A stretch of 64,000 nt of DNA from Tillandsia leiboldiana (GCA_029204045.2 CM055062.1:4820648-4884647); one strand, 5' to 3'; shown: positions 45,881-59,755, counted from the stretch's first letter. Notes: generated by a model not told the origin, from the sequence alone. A program made the numbers and translations.

Positions 45881-46931
45881 AACGAAACAGAAAATATATC
45901 TAGCTAGCTTGTCCTAAAAATTGAACTGCTGACTAGCTTAGTATACTTGCAACACTACCTCATCATCTGCACATTATGGTACATCCTGAGGTGGCCTAGC
46001 ATTTCCCCGTACAACAGCTCACCTGAACAGCTGTTTATAATTTGACCAGTTACCCACAACCTGGGGCCTATGCACGTGGGCTTTTTAGAAAAGAGATTTG
46101 ATATCCAACCTGCTAGTTTAAAAGAAGTCCCCACATGCATCTTATTCATTATACTTTCTTTCCTACCAGGCAGTATCTAGATACTTCATTTTCAATATAG
46201 TACCCTAGTCTTTTTCAACGGAAAAATTTGAAAAATGTCCAACCTGCTAGTAGAACCTTATGAGCATACATCCTGCCTTATGTCATTCATATTGGATTCA
46301 TCATTAGGAATATGTCATTGTAATCTTTTATATTTGGAATTGTTAAACAAGTATTAAACATGTTTCTCTGTTGACTAATTTGAATCGCAATGGATGATTT
46401 GCTAGCAGAGATTATCAGCCACCTTCTTTCCCTATTAATCATGAAATTCACATGTTAATTAATGTATGCCACGTGTTACTTCGAGATGAATGCCTGCCTC
46501 TTACACGGCAAGTTATAGGAAATTATTTTTATGTTGAATGCGCATTATTTCTTTAAGATGATTTCTTAATAGGTCATTGCTGTCCCATTAAATATATTTT
46601 ATTTGATTTATACTTGGTGCATGCATATGTGACATGAATTACGTAATACATAAAAGAACATATATTGTTGCATATCATTTGGTGTATTAGGATGTGTAAA
46701 TTCCACGACTACTATATGGTGGATATGCAGCACAAATTAGTTCTCCTTGCATTTGACACCCTAGTGTGCAATTTATGAGGTCAAAAACTTTGGCTAATCC
46801 TTATGGTCTAGCAGGCCCTATTTATGGGTGGCTTTATTTCATTTTCAACTGTGATAGCGGACCCATTGGATTATTCTTTCTATGATTTCAATAAAGTATG
46901 GAGTTGAATCTCAAATTATCCTAGTAAAAAA

Positions 46932-47119
46932 GGAAAAATGCTACCTGCACACCCAAAAAGGGAGTGTATGATATACACTCCTTTATAATAGGGTGTATAA
47001 AACCCTTTGGACTTTTAGTATAAAAAAAAAATTGAGAAGACAATGGCCTATTATGGCCCCTTGGATGAGGGGGTATTAGATTTACACCCTGTTTTTGGGT
47101 GTACAGATAGCAGTGCTCT
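46932..47119. mobile_element. Foldback MITE, family A
   Basis: The left end AAAATGCTACCTGCACACCC pairs with the right end GGGTGTACAGATAGCAGTGC. Inner hairpins: GGGAGTGTATGATATACACTCC and GGCC-TATTAT-GGCC. The layout is that of the other members, though the middle third is different. Confidence 0.75.
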
Positions 47120-47601
47120 AAGAAATAAGGATAAATTGACATTTTAGTCTTGAACATTTAGCAGAGTTTGTGTTTTGGTCCTTAAACTCTTTGTACTGTT
47201 TTTCTTATTACCTTCCAGTAGGAAGTAAATTTCTCTACTGGTTCCTGGACTTTTCATTTGGTTTTACATTGGTCCTAGAACTTTTACAGTTCAATACTTG
47301 CAACCCTGTTTTCTTTGGTATTGCTTCGCTTTAGTCCTCTATTCATCTCATTCTTCTTATTCGATAGTTTGTTTTCTAATTAGTGACGAAGTTGGAGCTT
47401 AATGATGTTATGATTGAAATATGAGATGGGATTATTGAAATGTATGAAGGGATCAAGCATTGATATCTACCTGGTCCATGGATATGTAAATTCATTGCTT
47501 GTAGGCATGAACTTAAAAACTTTCCTTATAAATAAGGATTAGAAGACAAGTGAAACACTTCTAAATGTTTAGGGTGTTGAATGTGGAACTCAAAAAGTCA
47601 C
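47120..47601. other. Non-coding spacer before the long-LTR element
   Basis: No gene seen. The phrase GACATTTTAGTCTTGAAC...TTTGGTCCTTAAACTC suggests a decayed repeat but no ends were found. Confidence 0.45.
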
Positions 47602-48494
47602 TGTCACGCCCCGAGTTTTGAAAAGCAGGCAAATTTTTTTTTTTTTTGAAATCAGAGTTTAAATCATTTCAGGCGTGAACAGATCGCCACATGTATAGTA
47701 AATTTCCTGTCCATTTGGACAGAGCCTTTCCTATACATGCATGGCTAAATACTTACATCTAATACCAGAGTAGTCTAAACTACGCATACATCATTAATCA
47801 TTTTACAATATTTTAAAACATAAAGCGGAAGATAAAGTATACTTGTGACATAAGGGTCGGTACTATCGCAACAGCCTCACCAACGTGTTCCGACATCCCA
47901 GCACCCGAACGACCTGAAAAATAGTCACCCAGGGGGTGTCAGATACATCAGCAGTGTATCCCAGTGGGCACGACGAGCCAAGAAATAGCTAATCGTACTA
48001 CTGGATACAATAATCTGCGGATAGTAAATAGATCCATAGGTAAAGCTGAATAATCAATAAAAGACTAAAGATAAGTCAAAGATATAACTGAGCAGATATG
48101 GGTACAGAATGAATCAGTAAAGCATGCTAGAACACAGAAATATAACTATGCATCAATAATGAAAAGCAAGTACCCAATCGATGCCACTATTGGTCACGGG
48201 GACCTCAGGCGAAGATATCAAAGCAGAACCAACCACAACCATACTGGATTCCACCTAGCCGAGCTGAACAGCAACCCGGTACCATTGATATAGCCGAGAG
48301 GATCCTCGTACCTAACGGTACAGCCAAGAGTTTCCTCATATCGGTACAGCCGAGGGGCTCCCCGTACCCAGTGATACAGCAAGAGGGGATTGCTCACGGG
48401 TCAACCAGACTCTTTACCGGTAAAGAACGCAATGCGGGTGATCAATCCCACAGCGTACGCGAGTGAACATCAGGTGCATAACCATCATAATGCT

Positions 48495-49064
48495 AATGCT
48501 CAAGCTCACGGTCCACAGACCGGGTAATCGGCAACATGCTGGAAATCCCCAGAGGGATGCAGATGTCTGTATATCAATCATGGTCAATCATGCATATCTG
48601 GAATATAAGTACAAGAATAACTCGACACAAAAGCAGTGTATCAATCAACAGGCATGATAAGACCAAGTAAGACAACTGTACTGAGATATATAAATCTGAT
48701 GACAAATAAACAAGATATGTCCAAGTAAAGCAGGATATAAGCAGCCTATGATGGTATAGCATAAATGCAAGATCAGCCTAATGCTCAAGCTCACGGTCCA
48801 CAGACCGGGTAATCGGCAACATGCCGGAAATCCCCAGAGGGATGCAGATGTCTGTATATCAATCATGGTCAATCATGCATATCTGGAATATAAGTACAAG
48901 AATAACTCGACACAAAAGCAGTGTATCAATCAACAGGCATGATAAGACCAAGTAAGACTACTGTACTGAGATATATAAATCTGATGACAAATAAACAAGA
49001 TATGTCCAAGTAAAGCAGGATATAAGCAGCCTATGATAGTATAGCATAAATGCAAGATCAGGGC
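48495..49064. repeat. 285-bp tandem duplication private to one LTR
   Basis: AATGCTCAAGCTCACGGTCC starts at 48495 and again at 48780, and the two copies are nearly identical. The other LTR has a single copy near 53993, so the duplication arose after the element inserted. Confidence 0.92.
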
Positions 49065-51670
49065 TAATATCAAAAACAGGTGTTCGACTAACTAAAGCAC
49101 CTAGAGGGCCGAAAAGATAAAACTCGGACCGAAGATAAACCCACCTGTGTGTAGGCGGACCAACGACTCCAACGGAAAGCTCGTGGGCCGGAGTCAGACT
49201 GCAAGGACCTGAATCATGAATACTGATCAGGGACGAACTCACACATTCCCCAAACCACAAACTCACACTATACCGATAGTTTATACAGGGAACTCCCCTA
49301 ACCTTTTCAAAATTGCATGTTATATATATATATATTAAAACTCACTAATTAAGCCACTTTGCTAAAATCGATGCTTGATCGGAGCCATAATTACTTCAAC
49401 ACTTCCGGAAAGGCCGATTTGGCACCGGAAGCCACCGACTTGAAACAAGAGCCACTGGACCAGCCAGGACAGCGTCGGGAATAACCAGGGACAGGTAACA
49501 CATCTACCAACAGACTCACTATCTCGAAATACGCGAAACTCGCGCCGAAAGCCGTTAAACTGACGATTTTGCCGATTTACGGTTCGTTAACCGATTCCCG
49601 CTCAACGAAGACCAACGGACCTCTAACAAAAAGCTCAGAGATCACGCACACGCTGCCCGAGACAGACTATGAAGTCATATTTGCAATCGAGTCCCTATGG
49701 TTCTCTAAATTTGCATAAATACACTTAATTAACCACTGTTTGGACTCGATCTCCCAATCCGGGAGGTTTTAACCTACGCCGTAAATTCCAGTACATAGAT
49801 CTCGACGCAAGCTAACCCGTGCTTACTGGTTTGAGTGGACACGAAGCTTGAAAACACAATCGGGTCCATGATTACATAGTTCACAATAGCTTGGTTTACC
49901 ACACTAACCTAACTACTTGATCAACTCACTATAAAGCATGAGCATCATGTTCAGGAAGGACTTCAGAGTCGAGGGCTCACCTCAGGCGCGACGCAGATCG
50001 GCCGGAAAGATCGTCGGAGCAAGGTGGTTGAGGCTACAATCTTGCTAGAGCTCGGATTGGCTGAGCCTTGCTCAACTCGGGTTCAAGCTGCAACCAAGGG
50101 CAAGCAGCAGTTGGAGGAGGTTCACAGAGGTGGTCGGATCACCACCAGACCCAACTCCGGCAGCCCCGTACGGCGGTTGGCCGGAGTTGTGCTTTTGCGG
50201 CCACCTTGGGTGCAACATTAGAAGATCGGTTTCCTCACGTTAGGGTTCACATGCAAATATACGGGAAGCTTACAAATGACCCATAGAGCATACCTGAGTG
50301 GTCGGTCGGCGGTTAGAGGCGACGGCGGCGGCCGGAGACCAAGCTCGGCCGAGTTTAAGCCTCTAATAGCGGATCTTCAACCACTGGTCTTTAGGTCCAA
50401 CAACTTGCACAAGATCGCTTCTCTCGGTGCTGTGAAGCTTGCCAAGGGGGTGGCCGGCGGCGTGGGGCAGCGGCGGCGCCGGGCGGTGAAGCTCGGCCAA
50501 GAAGACACCCACGCGGACCTAGGGCTTCTTAGTTTTGGCTCGATCCACGCCCGATCACCCTCAAACTTGGAGGAGATCTTGTAGTCGACCAGAGGAAGAG
50601 TTCCAATGTGTCTAATCATGTTTCCAACGGCTAGATGAAGCTCGGGAACAGATCTGGCCTAAAACTAGGTTTTCGACGATCTTCTCCCACCCGCCGGCAA
50701 CCGGAGCACGGCAGCGCCTCCCACTTCACTGAGAGATTTCTCACGACGTCAGAAGAGGATTGGTTGGGTTCTTGGGCCAACAAAAACGGAGGAGGAAGAG
50801 AACCTACCTCGTCGGAGCAAAGAAAGAAGAGAGGAATCCCCGCCGGCGGCGCGCGGCGGAGCAGGACGCCGGGATGCCTCGGGCTGGGACTACACCACAG
50901 AGAAAAAGTTCCAGAAGCGGTTTTGGAGTAGTCTCTGCCTCTCTGGTTGCTTCTTCTCCAACCTAACTCGAGGACAACCACTATCCTTTGTTTCTTCTTC
51001 TTCTCTGGCGACGGGAGACGGCGGCCGACGGCGTAACGTCCGTGGAGAGAGCAGAGGGGGATGAGAGGTCTTGTGGGTGCGGCAGGGGCAAAGGGTTTCT
51101 GGGGTTAGGGTTTCAAAGGAACCCTAATACTACTATATATATACAAATGCAACAAAATGCATTTTGCCCCCTCGACTCTGGATATTTAGACTTAGGTCCT
51201 TCACTGTAGCTTAATTTCGCGATTAGGACCCTCTCCAAGAATTTGCACGACTTTCGGAGCATAAAATATGTGGGCTCTAATGCAAATTCCCGTATTTTTC
51301 ACAATTTTTCACGTTTTTCAAGGCATTCGAGTGGCCAAACGGAAAAACGGACTTCGCCACGATGTCCGGCTCGACGAAACCTATCAGGTAGTGGTTTCTG
51401 TTCGTCGACTAAAAATCCAGATAAATCGCAGATCCATAAAATACTGTGATATTTACAGTTCAGCACGCTTTTCGAGGCTTTATGGTCGTCAAACGTAGAT
51501 TCCGTCTGCGCCATTGCGCTCGGATCGACGAAACCGTTAAAATCGACTATCTGGATCGTCAGAAACGGATTCCGAACGGTCGGTTGGCTCAACGTTGGCC
51601 GAAAAAACAATTATCTTATAGGGTCACTATTCCCTTAAGTCGTCCACTATACAACTGTATAAGTTAATAC

Positions 51671-53094
51671 AGTCGTCGAAAAACCACTGAAATGAACTTG
51701 AACTCGATCTTATTATTTAATTCGCCTTTAAAATATCTCGATTATTACATCACTTACAACTTAAAAGAAGTTTCATCTCCGAAACTTACAACTTAAAAGA
51801 AGTTTCGTCCCCGAAACTTATAACTTAAAAGAAGTCTCGTCCCCGAAACTTACAACTTAGAATCATACTTTATGAAATGCTTATAATAGTTTTACTCGGA
51901 CTAGGTTTTGTTGCCCACAAAACTTAACAGACCGGGTTTGGACATGTCATCCAATATTATAACTTAACGAGGATGTTCCCCGACGTCGAACTTACGCCAA
52001 TACTCGGGATTTAAACAGCACGCTTGACGGGCCACTAAGTTAAGATGCGGGTTCAACCTATTTACAACGACAATCAGTCGCAAGGTACCAACACTGTCGG
52101 GAAACAACTCCAAAGGCTAACCGTAGGAAGATACACATGTAGACCCAATCTTGATATTTCCCTTTACAGGGTGAAGTATTTTCTCAGTTCTTTCAACAGT
52201 ACGTTGTCTGCAGCCAACGTGCTCATCAAAGGAAAAGTGAAATGCCACAGATCTGTCGCCAATGTCTAGTTGGAGACACGACTCTCATCAGAAGGTATAC
52301 CACATACCTCCCAACACAATCTTTTATGTTGATAACATAACCTATGTCAACGGTCAGACTACCTTATGGTCATGAGTGCCACATTGCCTACACACAGGAA
52401 CCTAGAATCATGTTCCAATGTCTATCAACAGCTACAATCGCTGTATACTCATAGGAGAGTTCGAGATAGTCCACAAAATTCGCGCAAGAGGTAGGGCCAA
52501 AACTATATCTAACTAACAGGGCTTTCATCTGATAAGTATCGTCAGAAGTTATTTTATCCAAAGCAACACGATTACTGACCTCTTACTCATCCTGATTTCT
52601 ATTATCGAGGAAATCATCAATAGTAGCAGCCACCGGCGTAGTTCCGATGATCAAGGCTCCGGCAATGGTTGCTATATCATATGACACGGGGAGAACTGGA
52701 AAATCAACAACTTCCTCGAGCATCTGGGCTAGTGGTGGGGCCGGTGCAAAAATAGCAGTCATCTGCTGCTGTGCCATCCTTGGCTTTCCCGACAAAAGCG
52801 GTGAGCTCCAACCGCAGCAACCGATCCGAGCCTTTTGGCTCCACTAAAACATCAAGCCCATGGGACGTACCACGGCCGCAGCTAACACTGCACCCACAAC
52901 AACCCCAAAGCCCAGAGTGCGTGCGAATACCATTCGTAACCACAACAACGAGACTCAATAGTGTGTAAACACACCTGAGTTACTAACCACTATACAAATA
53001 CCCCGCGCTCTCATGTACGTCACAAGTCATCCTAGGGCTCAATCCTAACCAAATACCTAGGCATCGTGTACCTATTCTCTGATACCATAAAATC
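51671..53094 (-). pseudogene. Remnant interior of the long-LTR element (gag start, 3' polypurine repeats)
   Basis: Near 52583-52958 the minus strand holds low-similarity gag-start-like text rich in Gln/Met/Ala/Pro (KPRMAQQQMTAIFAPAPPLA), but in broken frames. 51750-51870 is a 32-33-bp repeat, 3.5 copies, of CTTACAACTTAAAAGAAGTT with CGTCCCCGAAA. On the minus strand this reads TTTCGGGGACGAAACTTC, the stretch that usually follows pol in Gypsy elements. The remaining sequence shows no protease, RT or integrase motif. Confidence 0.55.
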
Positions 53095-55492
53095 TGTCAC
53101 GCCCCGAGTTTTGAAAAGCAGGCAGTTTTTTTTTTTTTTTTTGAAATCAGAGTTTGAATCATTTCAGGCGTGAACAGATCGCCACATGTATAGTAAATTC
53201 CCTGTCCATTTGGACAGAGCATTTCCTATACATGCACGGCTAAGCACTTACATTCAATACCAGAGTAGTCTAAACTACGCATACATCATTAATCATTTTA
53301 CAATATTTTAAAACATAAAGCGGAAGATAAAGTATACTGGTGACATAAGGGTCGGTACTATCGCAACAGCCTCACCAGCGTGTCCCGACATCCCAGTACT
53401 CGAACGACCTGAAAAATAGTCACCCAGGTGGTGTCAGATACATCGACAGTGTATCCCAGTGGGCACGACGAGCCGAGAAATAACTAATTGTACCTACTGG
53501 ATACAATAATCTGCAGATAGTAAATAGATCCATAGGTAAAGCTGAATAATCAATAAAAGACTAAAGATAAATCAAAGATATAACTGAGCAGATATGGGTA
53601 CAGAATGAATCAGTAAAGCATGCTAGAACACGGAAATATAACTATGCATCAATAATGAAAAGCAAGTACCCAATCGATGCCACTATTGGTCATGGGGACC
53701 TCAGGCGAAGATATCAAAGCAGAACCAACCACAACCATACTGGATTCCACCTAGCCGAGCTGAACTGCAACCCCGTACCATTGATATAGCCGAGAGGATC
53801 CTCGTACCTAATGGTACAGCCAAGAGTTTCCTCATATCGGTACAGCCGAGGGGCTCCCCGTACCCAGTGATACAGCAAGAGGGGATTTCTCACGGGTCAA
53901 CCAGACTCTTTACCGGTAAAGAACGCAATGCGGGTGATCAATCCCACAGCGTACGCGAGTGAACAGCAGGTGCACAACCATCATAATGCTAATGCTCAAG
54001 CTCACGGTCCACAGACCGGGTAATCGGCAACATGCCAGAAATCCCCACAGGGATGCAGATATCTGTATATCAATCATGGTCAATCATGCATATCTGGAAT
54101 ATAAGTACAAGAATAACTCGACACAAAAGCAGTGTATCAATCAACAGGTATGATAAGACCAAGTAAGACTACTGTACTGAGATATATAAATCTGATGACA
54201 AATAAACAAGATATGTCCAAGTAAAGCAGGATATAAGCAGCCTATGATGGTATAGCATAAATGCAAGATCAGGACTAATATCAAAAACAGGTGTTCGACT
54301 AACTAAAGCACCTAGAGGGCCGAAAAGATAAAACTCGGACCGAAGATAAACCCACCTGTGTGTAGGCGGACCAACGACTCCAACGGAAAGCTCGTGGGCC
54401 GGAGTCAGACTGCAAGGACCTGAATCATGAATACTGATCAGGGACGAACTCACACATTCCCCAAACCACAAACTCACACTATACCGATAGTTTATACAGG
54501 GAACTCCCCTAACCTTTTCAAAATTGCATGTTATATATATATATTAAAACTCACTAATTAAGCCACTTTGCTAAAATCGATGCTTGATCGGAGCCATAAT
54601 TACTTCAACACTTCCGGAAAGGCCGATTTGGCACCGGAAGCCACCGACTTGAAACAAGAGCCACTGGACCAGCCAGGACAGCGTCGGGAATAACCAGGGA
54701 CAGGTAACACATCTACCAACAGACTCATTATCTCGAAATACGCGAAACTCGCGCCGAAAGCCGTTAAACCGACGATTTTGCCGATTTACGATTCGTTAAC
54801 CGATTCCTGCTCAACGAAGACCAACGGACCTCTAACAAAAAGCTTAGAGATCACGCACATGCTGCCCGAGACAGACTATGAAGTCATATTTGCAATCGAG
54901 TCCCTATGGTTCTCTAAATTTGCATAAATACACCCAATTAACCACTATTTCGACTCGATCTCCCAATCCGGGAGGTTTTAACCTACGCCGTAAATTCCAG
55001 TAGATAGATCTCGACGCAAGCTAACCCGTGCTTACTGGTTTGAGTGGACACGAAGCCCGAAAACACAATCGGGTCCATGATTACATAGTTCACAATAGCT
55101 TGGTTTACCACACTAACCTAACTACTTGATCAACTCACTATAAAGCATGAGCATCATGTTCAGGAAGGACTTCAGAGTCGAGGGCTCACCTCAGGCGCGA
55201 CGCAGATCGGCCGGAAAGATCGTCGGAGCAAGGTGGTTGAGGCTACAATCTTGCTAGAGCTCGGATTGGCCGAGCCTTGCTCAACTCGGGTTCAAGCTGC
55301 AACCAAGGGCAAGCAGTAGTTGGAGGAGGTTCACAGAGGTGGTCGGATCACCACCAGACCCAACTCCGGCAGCCCTGTACGGCGGTTGGCCGGAGTTGTG
55401 CTTTTGCGGCCACCTTGGGTGCAACATTAGAAGATCGGTTTCCTCACGTTAGGGTTCACATGCAAATATACGGGAAGCTTACAAATGACCCA

Positions 55493-56028
55493 ATCTCTTC
55501 TTCTCAAAGTAATTTTCACACCTTATGACCCAATTTCTTGGGTTTTCACCCAGGAATATAAGAAGTTCCAATTTGCTAATGGGTAGTTGAGAGCCTAATC
55601 TATTGTGCATTGAGATTACACTACTATCCTCCCTTGCAGTATGAATTGGGTGTGTTGATAAAATACCTCTCTTTTCCCGGCTGATCAATGATGAAGCCTC
55701 CTTTGATTGTGTAGATTGAGGCTCGTTCATCAGGAGCTCCATAATCTGCTCTCGATTGTTTGGTTCTCTTGCTTGCTACGAGATTCGCCTGCTGCTGATA
55801 CTGCAAGCACTAGGTGGGAACTCTAGCAGATAAGTGAGAGCTATATCCCTACTAGATCAGAAATCTAGATGGTTCAAGCAGTGGCCTTCTTTGTCGAGAT
55901 ATAACCAAGGCCGATTCTCACAACGTGGGAAATTGTGTTGTTGTGTTAACTCGACGATTTCAAGGAATCATAATTATTTTCGAGAACACTGCACCAATCC
56001 CTGGGATCTTATCGCTTTTATACCAAAT
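55493..56028 (-). pseudogene. Start of a second Gypsy element (gag N-terminus), truncated at the junction
   Basis: The minus strand reads ISKLELLIFLGENPRNWVIR then CENYFEKKRL, the start of a Gypsy Gag domain (pattern L-P-x-F-x-G-x-x-P-x-x-W-x-x-x-x-E-x-Y-F). The Gag is cut off at 55492. A second overlapping minus frame (55624-55806) covers the leader. A primer-site-like ATACCAAATTGTTACC at 56020-56035, the antisense of TTTGGTAT, sits next to the LTR start. Confidence 0.65.
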
Positions 56029-56735
56029 TGTTACCGCCTGATCCAATGTAGCACTCCTTTGATGCTCTCGGTAGCAGAATGGCTCGTTGGAGATGATGAG
56101 AGAATTAATTCTCCTCATATCCTAATCCGATTTAGCAAATCTAAGAATGAGAACTCGCTAAGAATATAACTAATTTGGAGATGATGGTTTGAGGTTTGGG
56201 AGTTGGAGGATTTATCAGAGGCGAGGGGAAAGAAAAAGGAGAGGAGTTAGGGGGAAAGAAGAGAGGAGAAGAGGAATGGGTTGAGAGGAGAAGAAGGAGA
56301 AGAAGATGATTGGGGATATAACTTCATTCTTGTGTCCTTACATCCTACTAATTCCTCTTATATTCCTACTGTATATTCTATTAGTACTGATATGTGAATA
56401 ACCAAACAAAAAGAATAATACTGCAAAAGATAAAAAATTGCTCTAGTAGGCTCCTGGGCCATCATCTTCTGGGCCGCCTTCCAACAGTTGGGCTTCCTGA
56501 CCCGGGCCTCTTTCATTCCTACCCGCCTTTACTTGCAAGGGAATGGATGGCCCAGATTGGGCAACCTCCTCCCCTTGAAAGAAATGGACGGTATAGATTG
56601 AAAAAGTTGTTAAATTTGGATAGCCTCCTCCTTGTTGGGTCCTCTGCTTAAAGCCAACAACCCGACCCATTTTATTACATGCTCTCCTCTGCCACCTTTA
56701 CTCCTACTTCCCAAATCCACTGTAGGTACGTGACA
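56029..56735 (-). mobile_element. LTR of the second antisense Gypsy element
   Basis: It runs from TGTTACCGCCTGATCC to GTAGGTACGTGACA with TG...CA borders and the primer binding site just outside. TGTAGGTACGTGACA is repeated at 56802-56816, so the right border may instead be 56816. No second LTR is in the window. Confidence 0.55.
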
Positions 56736-58082
56736 CTTGCTCTCTTGTCATCTTCTTCCTCCTAAACCCTAATACTCCTTGCGACATTCCTTTCCTTCCA
56801 TTGTAGGTACGTGACAGACACATGACAAGATCCATACTGAACATTGTCGTGAATATTCCCTACACAATATGTGGTAATAGGCACTGTTGATGCAATGCAC
56901 GACCTATGTGTCGTTGAAAAGCGTATGTTGCACGGATCTTAGCTTTTAGATGTGGGCAATCTGAAGGTGGGGAAGAAGGCACCAAATTTTCAAACGAACG
57001 ACAAGGTGCAGTCCCAAGGCCAATGTCAAGAATAATTTGAAGTGGCTATGGTGTTTTCTTTAGCACAAGTAATCTAAAGTTGCAATGTTAGTATTTTTGG
57101 AAGACGAATGAGTGATTGGAGTATAGAAATGATAAATTTTATTCCTACTCTCTTTTTTCACCTTTTTTTCACTTGCCAATGCTTGATTTCATGAATTTCA
57201 GTAATTGACCTCCTTCCAATCATAAATGAAGCTCCTTTTATCTCTTTTTGTCTTTCCTTCCCCAATCCCCTTCTCTCTAATTTGAAAAGAAAAGGGTTGG
57301 TGGAGTGATTATTATTTATTTAGTCTATTTTTATCTAACTTTACTGTTGTAGTTTTCTTCTATTTCTGAGGTTTCTTCTAATTTCTCAGTGACAATAGGT
57401 GACGACATTTTGCCTAAATAGTAGCATAGCATAAATGAAGATATTTGTCTTCACATTTTTTCCTTATCTTTTGGAGAGTTTGTTATAAAGGGTAGATCTA
57501 GTAAATCGCATGCACAAATGAATGTCAAGTTTTCTTTTTTGTGTACTTAAATCGTGATAGGGGTACGCGAAAACTGCTAGAGTGCCCTATTGACCTTTTC
57601 TCTCTTTGAACGCAAAAACAACAAAAGGAGTCGTTAGAAATGTGGAATAGTAATAAATTGGTCCTTTTTTTTTCAAAAGATAGAATGATTTTTTTATTTT
57701 TATTTCTAACAACACTTCTTTTTTTTATAAAATTATTAAATACCATTAAAGAAAAATGACTTTGTTAAGAGGTATAGTTTCATATTTAAAATGTTTGGAC
57801 AAAGGATACTTTTGGAGCATTTGCTTTAGTACTAAGTTAAATATGAAGTTTAGCAAGAGCTTCACTTTGAAACTTCCACTTTTGCTTCAAAAGAAAGCTA
57901 TTCCAGAGTTACATAACATAAATACTGTAGTGTTTTCCTAATAACATTGCCGGAATAACACTTCATTAAACAACACCACACCTTACAAAGCCAAACTTGA
58001 AGTTTGGAAGTATTTACATCTTGTTTAGCATGTGCCAAATTATTGATTTGGGAGGACTGCCAACTCGAAAGTTTCCAATTTC
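56736..58082. other. Non-coding stretch, no gene recognised
   Basis: Mixed to AT-rich sequence without coherent frames, terminal repeats or RNA-gene motifs. Confidence 0.5.
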
Positions 58083-58399
58083 AGAAATATCAATAGTTAG
58101 GGAAATATTAAATTATGATTTAGATGGATTTCTAATCATTTGGAATGACTTGAATAAGTACAAGAAAATCAAATAATTTGAGGTTTGAACTTCCATGATT
58201 TGTGTTTATTAAAGTTAAGAAAAATTATCTATCCAACAGAAACCACCCTAATAAAAGAAAAGCGGCATGCTAAATGCATTGCAAATTGAAAATTTAATTT
58301 AAAAATGATTTTTAGAAATCAAAAAATCAAATCACGAAAAGCAAAAAACTACTATATCCGATCAAACTAAAAAAATATTTTGTATCTCTTGACGTCTTA

Positions 58400-58645
58400 G
58401 TGGATCATTTTCATTTCTATATACAAACCTCAAAAATTAAAACTCAAATAAACGCTAGTTGGGCTGATAATGGGAGCAATTCAGATAGTATGTCGATAGA
58501 GAGCGCACCATCCAGGGATCAAAGCCCGCGCTTCCAAGCCCCGTTGAGGCGGAAGAATAGTGAATCCTCTTCTGAAGCCGAGCGATTGAGTTCAAGTTCA
58601 CCTTGTGCTAGCTACTTAAGGCTTAATGATCTATGGCACAGTTGA
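58400..58645 (+). other. Copy-1-specific segment with coding-like ORF, unidentified
   Basis: About 130 bp (58452-58590) in the first array unit is missing from the other units. One plus frame reads ADNGSNSDSMSIESAPSRDQ then SPRFQAPLRRKNSESSSEAE, Ser-rich and free of low-complexity bias, as in a disordered region of a host protein. I do not recognise it. It may be a captured exon piece or chance. Confidence 0.3.
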
Positions 58646-59539
58646 TCTCGCTGTCAATACTTATCGATTCGTGCTTAGTAAGTTTGCGCAGTTGCCTTGC
58701 ATGAGCCTAGCCTCGATGCTTATCTAACTGAGTGGATGATGAATTGAATGTTTTCTGCGAATCTATAAAGTCTTCAAGTCACCAAATGCAAACACGACAG
58801 TTTTGGACTTCTATGATAGTGCTACTGGTCCTAGGAGAAGTTCGATAGTAGAGAATTTGGATGGAGAAATAAGTTCATGCAAGGTGCATGAGCAAGATGA
58901 AATTTTTTTCAACTTTTGTATGTGCAAACTCTCAAAGGCGGAACCTTTTTAAAATAATATTATGGAGTACAACTGCGATACTTTAGTGGTCTCATGCAAA
59001 CATGCTTTTCTTTTTTTCTTTTTTTTGTATTTGATTTGTAGCCAAGGTCTATATTTTATTTTAACTCTTAATTTTCTTTAAAAAACTTGGTTCTTGTTCT
59101 TGTTCCATAGATTGTTGTCCTAGTTGGCTCACTCTGGCATGATTGCCATGTTCTATTAGTGTTGCTCATTTCGATTAAGTCAATGCCGCTTGTGCTGCCT
59201 GTGCTGCTCATGCCAAACATACAAAATGAAGTACAAATGGAATGTGTATCGAGACATGCTGGAGACGTCCTGGCATACTAATATCATGCTGATAGTATAT
59301 TATGGCACGTCCAATGCTAGTGGCATGACTAGCATGGTAATAATTGTCTCATTCAAATCGCGTCTCCGTTTTTAGAAATATCAATAGTTGCGATTTAGAT
59401 GGATTTCTAATCATTTGGAATGACTCGAGTAAGTGTAAGAAAATCAAATAATTTGAGGTTGGAATTTCCATGATTTGCGTTTGTTAAAAGTTAAGAAAAA
59501 TTTTATCCAAAAGCAGCTTCCTAATCAAAAAAAGGGGCT

Positions 59540-59755
59540 TTTGCTTATTTACCCCTGACTACTATTCAAAATTTCAAATTTACCCTAAAATAACCAAAAT
59601 ATCTTTCTAAACCCCAAATCCTATTAGTAAACCTTAGGGGTTTTGGGATATTTGAAGGGATTTTGGAAATCAATAAGGGCATTTTGGTCAACCAAGTTTA
59701 TATTAGATATTTTTAAAGTTTTGAAGGATATATTAGATATTATCCTAAAAAAAAA
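59540..59755. other. Insertion in array unit 2
   Basis: Sequence from GGGGCTTTTGCTTATTTACC to about GATATTATCCTAAAAA is absent from units 1 and 3, where flanking sequence is continuous. TIRs and target duplication are not clear. Confidence 0.45.

Larger units (their letters stand above)
44049..46931. other. Downstream non-coding sequence (intron 3 or intergenic), no exon recognised
   Basis: A GT donor follows exon 3, but no acceptor followed by PP2C-like coding was found. Frames are short. Two tRNA-like retroposon heads are noted separately. Composition is moderate AT, unlike the repeat-rich flanks, so it may be old unique intron sequence. Confidence 0.5.
47602..55492 (-). mobile_element. 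Antisense long-LTR Gypsy-like retroelement, deleted interior, right LTR truncated
   Basis: The left copy of the LTR runs from TGTCACGCCCCGAG at 47602 to about 51670 (about 4.1 kb). The right copy starts with the same motif at 53095 and follows it for 2.4 kb until 55492, where homology stops abruptly. On the plus strand CTCTGATACCAT (53077-53088) just before the right LTR is the complement of a tRNA-Met primer binding site, so the element is antisense. The interior is only about 1.4 kb. The LTRs match closely, with one 285-bp duplication in the left copy as the main difference. No RT or integrase remains, so it is non-autonomous. Confidence 0.82.

Noticed and set aside
48463..49266. ORFs repeated in both long LTRs (e.g. 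102 codons at 48958-49266 and 54169-54477)
   Set aside because: They are conserved only because the LTRs are recent duplicates; no domain, and they lie in an LTR upstream of any gag.
50276..50984. GC-rich ORFs in the long LTR
   Set aside because: Several frames on both strands are open with no family motif, and the other LTR lacks this part, so conservation cannot be tested.
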